64,000 nt of DNA from Muscardinus avellanarius (Eukaryota > Chordata > Mammalia > Rodentia > Gliridae), in NCBI GenBank assembly GCA_963383645.1, contig OY726569.1:27048554-27112553 (forward strand), read 5' to 3'. The notes under the pieces are model-generated. The model made no database searches. It worked only from the letters and a program-made list of their open reading frames with translations, and was not told the origin of the DNA. Shown here piece by piece: positions 45,752 to 57,121 of this stretch. Position numbers and translations under genes: made by a program. Position 1 is the stretch's first letter; every line of letters starts with the position of its first letter.

Positions 45752-47219
45752 AGATATATTATTATTAACTGTATGGAGAAACATGGAAATTTCCCAAAAA
45801 ATTAGCTTTCCTTTTCTACATAAGGAAGGCTAAGTAATAGGTGTTCAGACCTCAAAAAGGTGTTCTTGTAAAGCTAGCAAAATTTTTGGAAAAACTACTA
45901 AATAGCAATTACCTAATTATACCCCTGCATTTTACAGATAAGGAAATAGAGGCTGAGGGTAGTTAACAGCCTCTTTAGGTCACAGAATAATTTAATATTT
46001 TATATTAAGATTAATTCATATTTTGAAATAAATAGTAAACATTAAAAATAAAACAAGTAAATATCAAAGTAATTACATGTTCAAGCAGAACTTTTGCCCT
46101 ATGCCCCAGAGTTTAGTGTTCCTAGATCGTTCCATTTTATAGAAAAGCTAGCAACCCAGTTTCTAATATGAAGTCCAAATGTTTAAATGATGACAACTAA
46201 TTCAGAGGTTTTTAAAACTGTGTACAGCAAAACCACACTCTTGTTTTATAGGCACTGATTGTGATATGTGAGAAAAATATATACATATATATCCCTACAC
46301 AGGAAATTAACACTGGACAAAACCATGTGAGCCATTTCTACCAAGCTGCAAGTTGTAAGCACAGTGTCAGAGAATCATTCCCAGAGAAATAAGATAATAA
46401 TAACTGGTTCCATGGTTACTAACTCGAACTGTTCTAAGACTTAGCTTTGAATAATTATTTTATATTTATTTTTATCTTTTCTGTTAATAATTACTTGAAC
46501 CTAAATTATTTCAATTCTTTAATAATGGTAAGAACTATATACACTTCCAGAAGTAGATATGGAAATTAAAATTTATAATGTACCAACCAGGGGAATTCCA
46601 TGTTAATAGTAGATACTGTTGGTATGCAATCTAAATCCCCTTTCCCAAGCCAGTGCAGTCAGTACCCAGATGCTATGTGTTTTGGTTAATCTTGGCTCAC
46701 AATTGACCATTCTCCACAAAATAGACCTCTGCCATTAACAGCCACCATTGCCAGAAGGGTTCATTCTACTCCAAGAAAGATAAAAGCCAATGACGTCAGT
46801 ACTTGGTTCTTATTCATGAAAGATCAGCAGTCTGGCCCCATCAATTCAAAGTGGGAGGGATCAAATCAACTTAATCAAATTTATGCTTAGGCCTTCCTCA
46901 TCTTTACATTCTTTCCCTGACAAGTTATGGCCAAAAGAATTTCAATTTTATATCTACTCTTAAGCCTATGATACTGTTATTTCATTTAATTCTAGAACCA
47001 ACCTTGAAATATATAAAATAGTACAATGTAAGAGCAAATAGACCATTAGTGATATAATACTTACTGGAATCATGCCGTATATCAGACATAGGAGTCTAGG
47101 CAGAGGCCAAGGTTCTGGGTTCTCCTCCGACTTTTTTCAGAAACAGTAACATAGACTCTCTCTGAACTTTGATCTCTGCAGCCACCAGAGCTTTTATTTT
47201 TAACCAGTTCTCACACTGA
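45748..47219. other. Intergenic with MIR relic and a perfect CRE
   Basis: About 45925-45990 is an antisense MIR fragment (TTTTACAGATAAGGAAATAG). TGACGTCA, a full CRE palindrome, lies at 46791-46798 with no V leader nearby. Otherwise AT-rich. Confidence 0.4.
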
Positions 47220-47225
47220 CACTAG

Positions 47226-47765
47226 TGCTACAGCATCTTGTGGAAGCTTTGACCAAAGGCTTGGCCAGGGCACTCCCAAAGGCTTGAGTCCCCCGCAAGA
47301 AAGACTGGCCTCTTCCCATTCAAAAGTATTATTTTGAAATTATTTGGATTAAAATGCATAATTGGAACTTTGTTTATAAGCATTATAACTAAAACAGATG
47401 GGGAGCAGTGTGTGAGAGACTCAGTCATCAAGGATCTTTTTTTCCAAGGACAAAGTATGGGCCAACATATAAGACTAAGTTCAAGCTGACCTTATGATAT
47501 GAGGCAAAACATACTTTTTGTGATTTAGAAAAATATCTGGCGCCTTGCCCTGAAGGTTGTTAAAGACTTTTTCTACCCTTGAAGTTTTCTGCTTGCATGA
47601 TAGTGATATCCTGCCAAGAAAGGAAGCATAAAACCTGTAGCAAGTCCTGAATAAAGTTAGAGAAGTTTGCATCTGATATCATGTGTCAGCATCTTCTCTC
47701 GCGACCTCGACTCTTCTCTCACCAACCACAAAGACTCCGACTCCTGCTAGGGCTGGACCCTGACA
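47226..47765 (+). mobile_element. Solo LTR of an endogenous retrovirus (class II-like)
   Basis: 540 bases from TGCTACAG to CCCTGACA, flanked by the 6-bp duplicate CACTAG (47220-47225 and 47766-47771). AATAAA is at 47650-47655, with a T/C-rich U5-like end. The 6-bp TSD suits class II (beta-like) elements. No internal sequence is attached, so it is a recombined solo LTR. Confidence 0.7.
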
Positions 47766-47771
47766 CACTAG

Positions 47772-48534
47772 TCTTTCTTTTTACCCACAACATGTGTCCT
47801 TATCTAATCCAGGAGCCTGATGGCAGGTGAGAGTAGAGATGAGGTACAATATTTAAAATTAAAATAATACATGATTTGAAATGTTTTCAAAGTTCATTAT
47901 TATGACTACTTTCTTCCCTTTGTATTTCTCTCCTGGGATTACACTCCTGATGCAAGACCTCAAATATCTTGAGACCTGAATGAAAAAGACCGAGGTGGGC
48001 TGATAACCTGAAGAAATATCTGTTATATTGAAATATTTTCTTTCATTAAGAAAAGCATCATTAAACTATTTGCACTTCTGAGTAAACATATGACATAAAA
48101 TGACAGTAAAATGAATTTAAATAAACTAAATATGTCCACCTTTTTGTATACCAATTGCCATTTAATTTTTAAAATAGAAAGAGGAAGGAAACCGTTAGAA
48201 GTGATGGTTATATTTATGTCATTGTTTATGGGGATAGTTTCATGGTTATATGCTTTTCTTCAGACTTATCCAGATATATACATTGAATATTTTCACCACT
48301 TTGTACATACCTTAATAAAATATTTTTAATTACAGTGGAAAGAAAAAACTTCAGCACTTTCACAACCAGACTAGCTTCATGCCTTTCCTTTCCCTTCAGG
48401 GTTAGTTTTCTCAGATGGTTCCAGTCCTGCCCAGTCCATGAAGCCCTCCCTGTCACTCTTCCTTGCCATGGCATCTCAGCTCACAGAACCTTCTGCCTGT
48501 GTCTCTGCTCTCCCTCAGGCCCCTTGGGCCCAGA
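47772..48534. other. Intergenic 3' of the TRAV12-like pseudogene
   Basis: AT-rich to about 48350. No gene recognised. Confidence 0.4.
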
Positions 48535-48573
48535 AAGTTTGGGTGCAGCTGCAGACGTCTGGGGAGTACTGTG
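48535..48573 (-). other. 23-RSS of the TRAV12-like pseudogene, weakened
   Basis: Minus strand: heptamer CACAGTA (48567-48573, last base non-consensus), 23-base spacer, CCCAAACTT (48535-48543) in the nonamer position. Confidence 0.7.
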
Positions 48574-49114
48574 TTCTCACTGCACAGAAGTAGGTGGCTG
48601 AGTCACTGGGCTGGGAGCCTCTGATGTGCAGGGACAGACATCAGCTGCGCTGTGAATCTGCCTTCATCTTTGTCACCACTGCAGTATATGGACACCAGCA
48701 ATTCAGGGCTTCTCCCAGAATACTGTCTGTACCACCAAAAGTACCGGAAACCACTGTTGCCGTAAGTGCAGTTGAGAGAGTCTGCGGCTCCCTCTGGAAT
48801 GCTGAGTGATGCAGGACTCTGCTCCACATCTTACTGTTGGCTGCTCACACCTGTGCAAAAAGACTGTGGTCAGACAAGAAGACTGGTTGGGTACTGGATA
48901 TTCATTCCCCAGAATCTATATTATCATTACATCAGCCTCTAACCCTCCCTTCATTTAGAGGGCAAAAGTATTTGTGATTATTTGTGATTATACCCACAGA
49001 CCTAGCATAGACCATAACTTCAAATATCACATTTCATCTTCCCATTAAATGTTCAAACTCACAGCTCAGATGAAGCCACAGGATCAATGGTGAAACATTC
49101 AAGGATTTCATCAT
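48574..49114 (-). pseudogene. TRAV12: TCR alpha variable pseudogene, TRAV12 family
   Basis: Exon 1 (49063-49114, 52 nt) encodes MMKSLNVSPLILWLHLS and ends at GTGAGT. Exon 2 (48574-48850) follows a TTTGCACAG acceptor. In the spliced frame a TAA stop falls at VSSQQ-stop-DVEQSP, just before framework 1. It then reads ASLSIPEGA, first Cys in [10 protein letters not shown], Trp in [14 protein letters not shown], and GRFTAQL. There the frame breaks where about 15-17 bases are missing compared with the family. The other frame resumes as [20 protein letters not shown]. At 277 nt the V exon is short. The leader and GRFTAQL match human TRAV12-2 from memory. With a stop, a frameshift and a weaker RSS it is a pseudogene. 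Confidence 0.88.
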
Positions 49115-49340
49115 TCTCTTCTCCTCAGATTGACTGAAGGCTCAGATTTTAAACCCTAAAAAAGAATCTTATTCAGACATTTCTAATTGTACTGCCTTAA
49201 GAAACATAAAAAGAACCTATATCACCAATTTTAAAAAAGGTATTCTTTCACCAACCCTGCTACACCAACAAACCCCTCCTATTCTCTTCCTCTCTCTCTT
49301 TCTCTCTCTCTCTTTGTCTCTCTCCCCCTCTACTTTTTCA

Positions 49341-49343
<3 letters not shown>
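49115..49343. other. Upstream region of the TRAV12-like pseudogene
   Basis: Includes a short TC-rich stretch (49280-49330). No other feature seen. Confidence 0.4.

Positions 49344-49384
<41 letters not shown>
49344..49384. repeat. (AC)n microsatellite
   Basis: About 20 uninterrupted AC units at the broken end of the retroviral remnant. Confidence 0.95.
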
Positions 49385-49385
<1 letters not shown>

Positions 49386-49399
49386 AGAACACCTCAGCA

Positions 49400-50466
49400 C
49401 TTTCTAAAAGAGAAATTAAACCTCGGGGGTTCTGAGAAAAAGAGGGATTTTGGTTTTTCCAATCGTATAAGTCACTAGTGGAGAAGGGGACATAAACCAT
49501 GAAAGGGCAACTTCACGAATCCTGTTCTGCCACTTCCCAGAGTGGGAGAATGGGAGCAGTGGCAATTTCCTGTGAGTTAAATGGGGCCCCAGACCGGTTA
49601 TGGGAAGGACTGAAAGTCTTATCCCCACCTGAAAGTCTGGGCTTGAGGGGTTCTGTTGACCTAGGATGGTCCCAGTTGGGAGACTGAGACCATTTGGTTC
49701 CCTTTTCAGAGGGGGCCAAGCCTGAGAGAGCATAGAAGGGCAGCCTAAGGAGGACTGGAACTTCTTCATTAGATTCCTCCAGGACCAGAGGCAGAAGGAT
49801 CTGGGGAGGAAGGGGTCCCAGACTCGACCACTGTGTCCGATTAGGCAGTTGGCCTGTGACAAGATTCCAGAGGTCAGTAACAAGGACTTGTCCCTTAAAG
49901 ACTCTTTCTGACTCCAGTTGATACCCTTTAAGCCATGAAGGCTGGTCACGTAATATATCAATCCAAATGTCTATACAGGGTATTTGATCAGGGTGCTGTG
50001 CCAGGCACTGACTGGGTCCATAGACAACATTTTGAACTGCAAAACAAATATTTTTATCTAAAGTGCCATTTGAGGGCCATCCGACACCATATGTTGGCCA
50101 ATCAAGCTCACAAGATGTTTTAAAATGAAAGCATCAACTATTACGCCATAATATTCTCCTCGTTTCTTGAAATCCTGAAAATTTTTAAGAAAACATTCCA
50201 AGGGAGACAGGGTCCCTGAGGAGGACGATCCCTGCCCCATGTCAACACCAAACCACAGAGACAAAACAAAGCGATGGACTACAGAAAGAAAAACCCCACA
50301 ACGAAAATTTCCAGACCGACAGACAATTTACCAGAGCCTCTGGCTGTCATCACAGCAGCAGGCATGGACCGGGAAAATAATGCAGCATCCTGCTTTTCCA
50401 CGGTCCCAAATGGAGCGCTCCCCAGAAACCAGAAAATCTGAATGACAGGCCTGTCTTACCTGATAT
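49400..50466 (-). pseudogene. Broken gag region of a gammaretrovirus-like ERV
   Basis: Downstream (minus strand) of the LTR at 50467-51042 there is a leader of about 227 bases. An ATG at 50240 then begins a matrix-like frame with an N-terminal Met-Gly (myristoylation-type) start. That frame is broken by a stop near 50058. Further downstream, in other frames to about 49416, proline-rich sequence is followed by a short stretch resembling the start of a gammaretroviral capsid. The rest of gag, and pol, env and the second LTR, are absent. The sequence ends next to the AC repeat. Multiple frame breaks show it is not coding-competent. Confidence 0.65.
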
Positions 50467-51042
50467 TGTCAGGCGACGAGTTGAGGCTTCAGAAATTTGG
50501 ATGACTTTAGAGAACTCTCAAGCCTGTTCTCCTTGGAACCCGAGACCTGGACCAGGAAGAGTTCTGCATGGCATCTCTCTGCGGCCTCCAGATGTTACAG
50601 AGTGCATCTGAACAAGAAGATCACCGGCTTAAATTAAAATTCAAGCCTTTAATACATATTCAAATCCGGACGCAAGCCTCATCTGTCACAGCAGAGATAG
50701 CAAGGGCCCCGATCATAGTTAGCAAGCATCTTTTATACCTTTGCAATGAAGTTTTTGTTGTACAAAACTGATTGGTTGACCTTTACATAAACACAGCAAC
50801 TATGTAAAGTTTGCAGTTTTGCAGGAGGGCATAGATGGTTATGAGTTCGTTTTGACATATTTTCCAGGATGTGGTTTACATGAATTTGTCCAAAACACCA
50901 GATGGCCTTTGATCTAACTGAAACATTTTCTAAACTAACTTCCTCTTGCTCCCCTCCTTTGTTCTCAGGCCTTAAGTTTTTCCTGTTTATGTCAAGGCAG
51001 GCCTTGACATCCATCACCTCTATGGTCAATCATTTGCTGACA
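50467..51042 (-). mobile_element. LTR of a gammaretrovirus-like ERV
   Basis: On the minus strand it runs from TGTCAGCAAATG to CGCCTGACA, so the ends form a short inverted repeat. GGTATAAAA is at 50731-50739 and ATTAAA at 50648-50653, in LTR order. No standard primer-binding site is clear just after the 3' end, so the right boundary in element terms is uncertain. It is followed by gag remnants in the same orientation. Confidence 0.6.
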
Positions 51043-52169
51043 CTCTTTACAAAGGCCTCTTTTCTTTACTAGCCTACAACAATAAAACGCAAACACTTGA
51101 ATTAAATCTCTCCCTAGATAGTGCCTGAGGAACCAGCAAAATAAGCCAATAACACATCCTGCCCAGCATGTGAGTACTTCTCCTGGTATTTTTCACAGAA
51201 AAGACTAATGAGAGAACAGAGTCTGGCCACCCGGTCACCAGCAGAGGTCTCTGCCATAATATGGGAAGATCTGTTCTCAGTGAAGAGGTGAGTAAGACAG
51301 ATGTTGAGTTCCTGAGATCATGTTCTTGTATAGCAGCAGCTGATGCCCAGGATTAAGGGCTGGGGTGTGTGGGCCAGGGGTCTATCAAGAGAGGTTGCCA
51401 GAGGTTTTCATGGTCAGTGGTCATTCAGAATTGATTGTGGGAAATGGATCCTGGTTTTGCTCTATATCCTCTGAGCTCCCAATAATATAATGAAAGACCC
51501 AGGAAGATACAGGGATGGCCTATCTGTTGGGTGGGACACAGTTGTTTGGAACACATCCTTCTTTAGAAGAAATTCATTTAGTGTCTAGTTCAGGAGAGCA
51601 AGACCCACAATACCTGTGCGTACCCTAACTTCTAATGTCAGTAGTAATAGTAGGCATCTTCCTAAGTGTGTGTTACTCTCCTTCTTCTCTTGAAAAGAAA
51701 CTTAGTTGTTGTATAACCTGATACTGGAAAACCAAGAGTATCCCATCTCTTTTTCTTGTTCATGAAATATCAGACAAGAAGAGTGATCTAAATCTTTTTG
51801 AAAACAGTACAATGAAGGGCTATTTAAAAATATCATGGATATCTAATTTAAGGCATCAAAACTAAGCTTTTATTCAGTGTTTAGTGAATCAAAGCAATTG
51901 TTCAATCTATGTGACTTATAGTAGATAAATGTGAAGAAGAAATATGCCATAGTCTCATAATAATTTTCATAATGTTTTACTACTCACTCTGAGCATTAGG
52001 TAAATAATTTATTCTTTTTATGAAAGAACTCTCATTAAATGACTACTATAAAATTTATTTATCTACTCTCCATTTATCTATTCCTAGATTCTGACACTGC
52101 TACACCATTATTTTGATTAATGTAGTTTCATAATCAGTCTGAAAATTAGGAACATTAGCCCTTAATATT
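51043..52169. other. Intergenic, nothing recognised
   Basis: Mixed, then AT-rich sequence. No gene features. Confidence 0.4.
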
Positions 52170-52530
52170 TTTATGCTTTTTAAATTTTTTTTTAATTTTT
52201 ATTTGTGCATTATAGTCATACATCTTAATGTAGTATAAAATGGTAGAGGCATACATGCACACTTCACCCAATTAGCCCTTACCCAATTCCCGCCCATTCA
52301 CCCTCCCTTTTTCATGTTTGGTTTAGTGATTGACTTTGATATGTTTCTTAAAATACATCATGTGCATTAGGGAATTTCCTTCTTTCCCCCTCTCAATCCT
52401 TCAGTTAGGTTGGCTTATTTGCTCATCTAAAGAATCTCTTTCTTTATCTAGAGTCCCTCCTCTGACCAATTTTGTCTCTAGCTTCTGCATATTAGGGAAA
52501 GGTCAACTGCCTTTTAAGTTTGGTATGGGA
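52170..52530 (-). mobile_element. L1 3' end, antisense
   Basis: Matches the antisense L1 3' terminus at 520-1000: T-rich tail, ATACATGCACACTTCACCCA, and TAGTGATTGACTTTGAT further in. Confidence 0.65.
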
Positions 52531-55268
52531 TCCAAGGAGTCTATTGACAATCGTCTTACTGATCTTGATGCTAAATTATGTATCTTGAGCTTTTGTGCCT
52601 TCTGGACAGCTGATGTAAAAGAAGGGAAGGCTGAATAGTTTTATAGTAAACATCTCTGCACCAACACCTCAAAAGAATTATCACATAACCATGAGGTTCC
52701 TTTATCTTTTATGTCCATTGCCAATTCTGGCAGAGTATCTAGGGAGCAGGAATACTGTCATAGAATTTACCTAGTAGCATGGAAAAAGATGAGCTATGCT
52801 ATTTTATGCTGATTCCTTTTTGTATTTTACTAGATGACTTGAAACCAGAAATAAATTATTTTTTTTCTACAAAGAAAAAGATTTCATTATGCACTCTATC
52901 ATTTTGTCTTTATTTATAATATATTTAGATATAATTATTCTCTCTGACAACTTTGTATAGCCTGTGGCCTTTAAATTAATTTTTTATCAAAAGGATACTT
53001 TTTTCATTGTAAGATTAAATTTCTATTGTGATAAATCTTCTCAAGGAACACAATTAAAAAATTTTTCTGAATGTAATTTTTTTTATTTTCTCAAAATTGA
53101 CGCTCTGGAATTTTAAATGAAGTTGAAGATTCATGTAAATCTGCTCTTACTCCTATGATCAGTCATTGCCTTATGTGTCTCATACAAAAATTTCTTCTGA
53201 TTAAAACAAGATTTCTACTTCATATTCATCAGTAAATTCCAGGAAAATTTTTAGTTTTAATAGTACCACAAATTGAAAATGGGTCTTATGTATAAGTATT
53301 GATAATGTTGTATAGCATGGTTTTCTCTAAGATTAACAGGTTTTGGCCTTAGACTAATATATTGTCACCGACGGTTGTATAGTATGAAAGAAACTGTATT
53401 AATCATTTAAAAAAACTTGAGTTGCATTCTAAAAAAATATTGATAATGAACAAGACTAAGAACCTCTGGAGACCTCTCACTGGGGAGTTTTGGGGTAGTA
53501 ACAATTCCCAACAACTCAGGGAGACCGTAGCTCAAGTTGGTTGAGTCTCCTGGCTGCTCTAACCCTGTGGAATCAAAGGCAGCAACTTCCTTGACTGAAG
53601 GAGAAGTCCTTTTTGGTGGGAAGGAGATGAGGATGTCTGGGATGTGGCAGTTGGAGGACCCTCGAAACGCACTCACAGAGAGAATATTTCACTGTAGATG
53701 CAGTCGTGAAGAATCTCACGGAGAAGTTTCCTGGTTTAGATCCTTTTTGTCTACTGCACCTCTAAGATCTAGGATACTCACATCAAATACCTCAGAATGC
53801 TTCAGATACCAAGTATCTGAAGAAAATATCCAGGGCTCAAGCCTTCCTCTCGAACTCTCCCCAGGCCACCATCATGACACCCTCCCACCACTGTCAAAAA
53901 AGTGTCAAAATTACCCATCTCTATTCTATAAGGAATTAATTCACCTGCTTCCAACTTTTCTCCTGATCCAATATATTTCTCCTGAGGCATATTGATCCAC
54001 CTCTAAAAAGCCTGCCCTGGGCATCCTCAGATAATATATCCTTTGGGAAATTCATCTCTCTCTCTCTGCAGGTTAATCAGTTGTTCACAGGGAGTGTGCC
54101 AAATTTGAATTCCCAAGGACTAAAGCGATGACAGGTAATCAGATAGGGAGCTCCTGACCCTCCCTCCAGGCTGACCTGCTTCTAAAGGCATCCCCACATA
54201 CTTGGACACTGGCCACGGATGTCTGACACCCTCCACAGTAAGAAAAGTCAAGAGCAGGATCTGGACACTGACCCAGATCAAGCAGATGCTCAGGGTCCAT
54301 GTAAAGCTAGGAAAAGTTTAAATGTAAGTAGGAATAAAATGTGGAAGACATTCTGCAGTGGGGGTAGGGGCAGAGGGCAGCCTGGCTGGGTGGCAGATTT
54401 CATGGAGATCTCTAGTAGGTAGGCAAGAACTTCAAGCTCCCCTGAATGAATTCAAGTTGGTGTGTGCTTCTAGGCCATTTTAAAATAGTTTCTCCGACTC
54501 ACAGCACAATGCTTTGAAAGATGACTCCTTCCATTATTCATCAGTAATCCTTGTTTAAGTCCCCCCATCCTACCCTGCATCCCTCCTGTAGATGTAGGTT
54601 CTTGAAGAATTTCAAAAAGGCTACACTTCATTAAAAATTAGGACATATATTCAGATAAATCCAGGATTTTTTTTATGGAAGCCAGAAGATAAATTGTTTG
54701 AAACATGATTGTCTCAGGACAGCCAGAGAATTCACTTGCTGTGTGCACATCAATCTCTTGGAAGCAGTCCTCGTGTCTCCAACATGTGTTCATTGTTGCG
54801 TGCTAGAGCAGACATTCCTTTTCAAACTCCTTTGCTGAAAAACCCATCAAAGACTGTAGCCTGCAAGACCCAAACCATATATTCCTTCTTTTTATTTCTC
54901 AGTGTATTGAGTTGTCCAATGTGCACTTGCAGTAAAAAGACTCAAATATAAATCTGGGCTCTACCCCCAAACACTACAGTTGCAGATCAGTATGCAGGCT
55001 TATGTCATGATATAAAATAAAGAATATCCGTCATACCCTTCTGAGCCTCTAGAGTGAATGGGATTAGAAATAGATGTAGGGACAGAAGGGATAAAACTTT
55101 TTCTCTTCACCTAAGGTAAAGACCCTTAAGATTCCCTGAGCCCTGATTTCTCCAGATATTAGAAATTCCCTATGCATGGAATGGAGTTTGCATTTTGAGA
55201 CAGGTGAGAATTCTAGCCACTAATTCTCAATCCCTATTTAGAGTCACCTACTCATCTAAATCATAACT
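52531..55268. other. Intergenic, no gene recognised
   Basis: Long AT-rich stretch to about 53400, then mixed. Frames such as 53537-53995 show no family features that I recognise. Confidence 0.4.
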
Positions 55269-55269
55269 C

Positions 55270-55495
55270 TTGCTGGGCATGGTGGCTCACGCTTGTAATC
55301 CCTGCACTTGGGAGTCTGAGACAGGAGCATTGCGCAGGTTCAAAGCCAGCCTCAGCCACTTAGTGAGGTTCTCAGCAACTCAGTGAGATCCTGTTTCCAA
55401 ATAAAATATGAAATGGGTCTGGGGGTATAACCCAGAGATAGAGAGCCTCTGGGTTCCACCCCCAGTACCACCAAAAAAAAAAAAAAAAAAAAAGA
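55270..55495 (+). mobile_element. B1-dID SINE
   Basis: Sense copy starting GCTGGGCATGGTGGCTCACG with a long A tail. AAATCNTAACTCTT lies on both sides, with one mismatch. Confidence 0.85.
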
Positions 55496-56379
55496 AAGAA
55501 AAAAATCCTAACTCTTTACTCTGATCCTGGGACACTGTGTATAGATTTCCTTAATGCTTGTCTCTACCATGGGGTACTGCTTTTTGCAGTACCTAATGTC
55601 TTTTGCAATCTGCTCTCTGGCCATTCCTCTAGAAAAGCTTTGGACCAACAGTAATTGCTGAGAAAAAAAACAGCGTCTCTGAACGTGCACTATCGGCATC
55701 AGGAGACAGATGCTCTGCACTCAATCACAAAGGAATGGCAGGATGCAGGTCTGTGCTGGACACTCCATAGAACACAAACCCTTGGCAGTGTAAAATGCGA
55801 GGGGTCTTCCATGTTATCCTGTGGCTTAAGAAATAATACTAAACCATCACATTTCCAGAAAGAAGATATGATATATAAAAAACTTAGCAAACTATTATAG
55901 AGCCAACTAAGTGAGTTGATCATATACTTTTCTCTCCATTCTTACAAAATTCTGTAATTGTATTACAATCAGGTGGAAAGTAAATTTGGTCCCACGATAC
56001 CTGTTCTGATGACTATAATTGGTCTAAATGACCAAGTTTTGATTAAAAGATTAAAGGAATAACAAAAACTTTGAAATAATTATTTCCAAATTAGAATTTA
56101 TCAGGAGAACTGTCCATTTTAAATAAATGTTTTCACTACAGTAAATGTGGCCAGTTTGGAGTCGGTACAAATTTTGAGTGTTTTTCAGGCCTGAAATTCT
56201 TTCCAGAACTGTTCTTTAATGGAAGCTTCAGATGGAGTAGGAAAAAAAAGACACAATGTTTTCTGAAAGGATCTGTGAGCACAAATCAAACATCATGGTC
56301 TAAAGTGGGTCAAAGCTCTGGGTTCAGGATGGACCTGTGTGAAATGTTTCAGTGAAAGTAGTATGGACTACAAGGATGG
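55496..56379. other. Intergenic, nothing recognised
   Basis: AT-rich, no gene. Confidence 0.4.
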
Positions 56380-56935
56380 CTTGTCTATAATTGTGATTAT
56401 TAAGACCGGAGGCCGCAGAAGATCCATGAGGATGCGCTGCCTCACCCACAAGGCCGCTCCGGCCCTGTCTTGCAAGACCTCCTGAGCCAACCTTTTCCTC
56501 GAGCGCATGCGCACGCATATGCTTATGCCCCCCCCACCCCCATCACCCTGGCGCATGCGCGCACAGCTCCAATGGCTCCTGGTTTATGTTGCGGCCTCAC
56601 ATGGGCGACGCGCAGGCGCGTGAGCGCAGGACGGGTACCAACGCCCGCGGCTCAATGGGCGCCGGGAGCAGGTGCTCCAGGCTCAGAGGTAATGGCCGCT
56701 GGGCCCCTGCAAGCCCGAGTCCTGCCCGTGCTTCCTCCTGGTGCTGCTCAGAGTGGCCGGCGGCGTCCAGCGCTGCCCCGCGGCAGGCGGCGCCCGCAGA
56801 CCCGGAGGAGCTTCCAATAAAGATTGTGTGGGGACCTGCGTGTCCCGGGAGAAAAGCTTAGTGGGCTCTGTGTGTGTGTGCTCTGTGTGTGCGCCTTCGC
56901 TGTGGCGGGCCTTTGTGGACGCCGGGAAGTGTGGG
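56380..56935. other. CpG-rich island of unknown origin
   Basis: A GC- and CpG-rich block of about 550 bases in AT-rich surroundings. It holds two NRF1-like palindromes (GCGCATGCGCAC near 56503 and GCGCATGCGCGC near 56552). An AATAAA near 56815 is followed by GT-rich sequence, and a frame has a hydrophobic LLVLLRVAGG stretch near 56740. It could be an orphan promoter, a retrocopied 5' exon or a GC-rich LTR. I do not recognise a parent gene. Confidence 0.5.
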
Positions 56936-57121
56936 TTTTGATTGGGGAGCACGGGAGTTGTACGGTGATCCTTTATATATAAAAATATAAGTGCTTTCTG
57001 GTCTCTTGGAGTTGGTAGGATTCAGAAGGCATGAGGTTTGTTGTACTTGGGAGCAGTGTTGGAAGTATATGAATTCGTAGTTCTGGGTCTTTTAATTAAT
57101 TTTTTAAAAATTCAGCATAGG

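Noticed and set aside
45497..45833. Open frames rich in Ser/Leu or Arg/Glu
   Set aside because: They are produced by the TC microsatellite and have no other protein features.
53537..53995. Open frame of 152 codons
   Set aside because: No recognisable family or motif, and an overlapping opposite-strand frame of similar quality exists.
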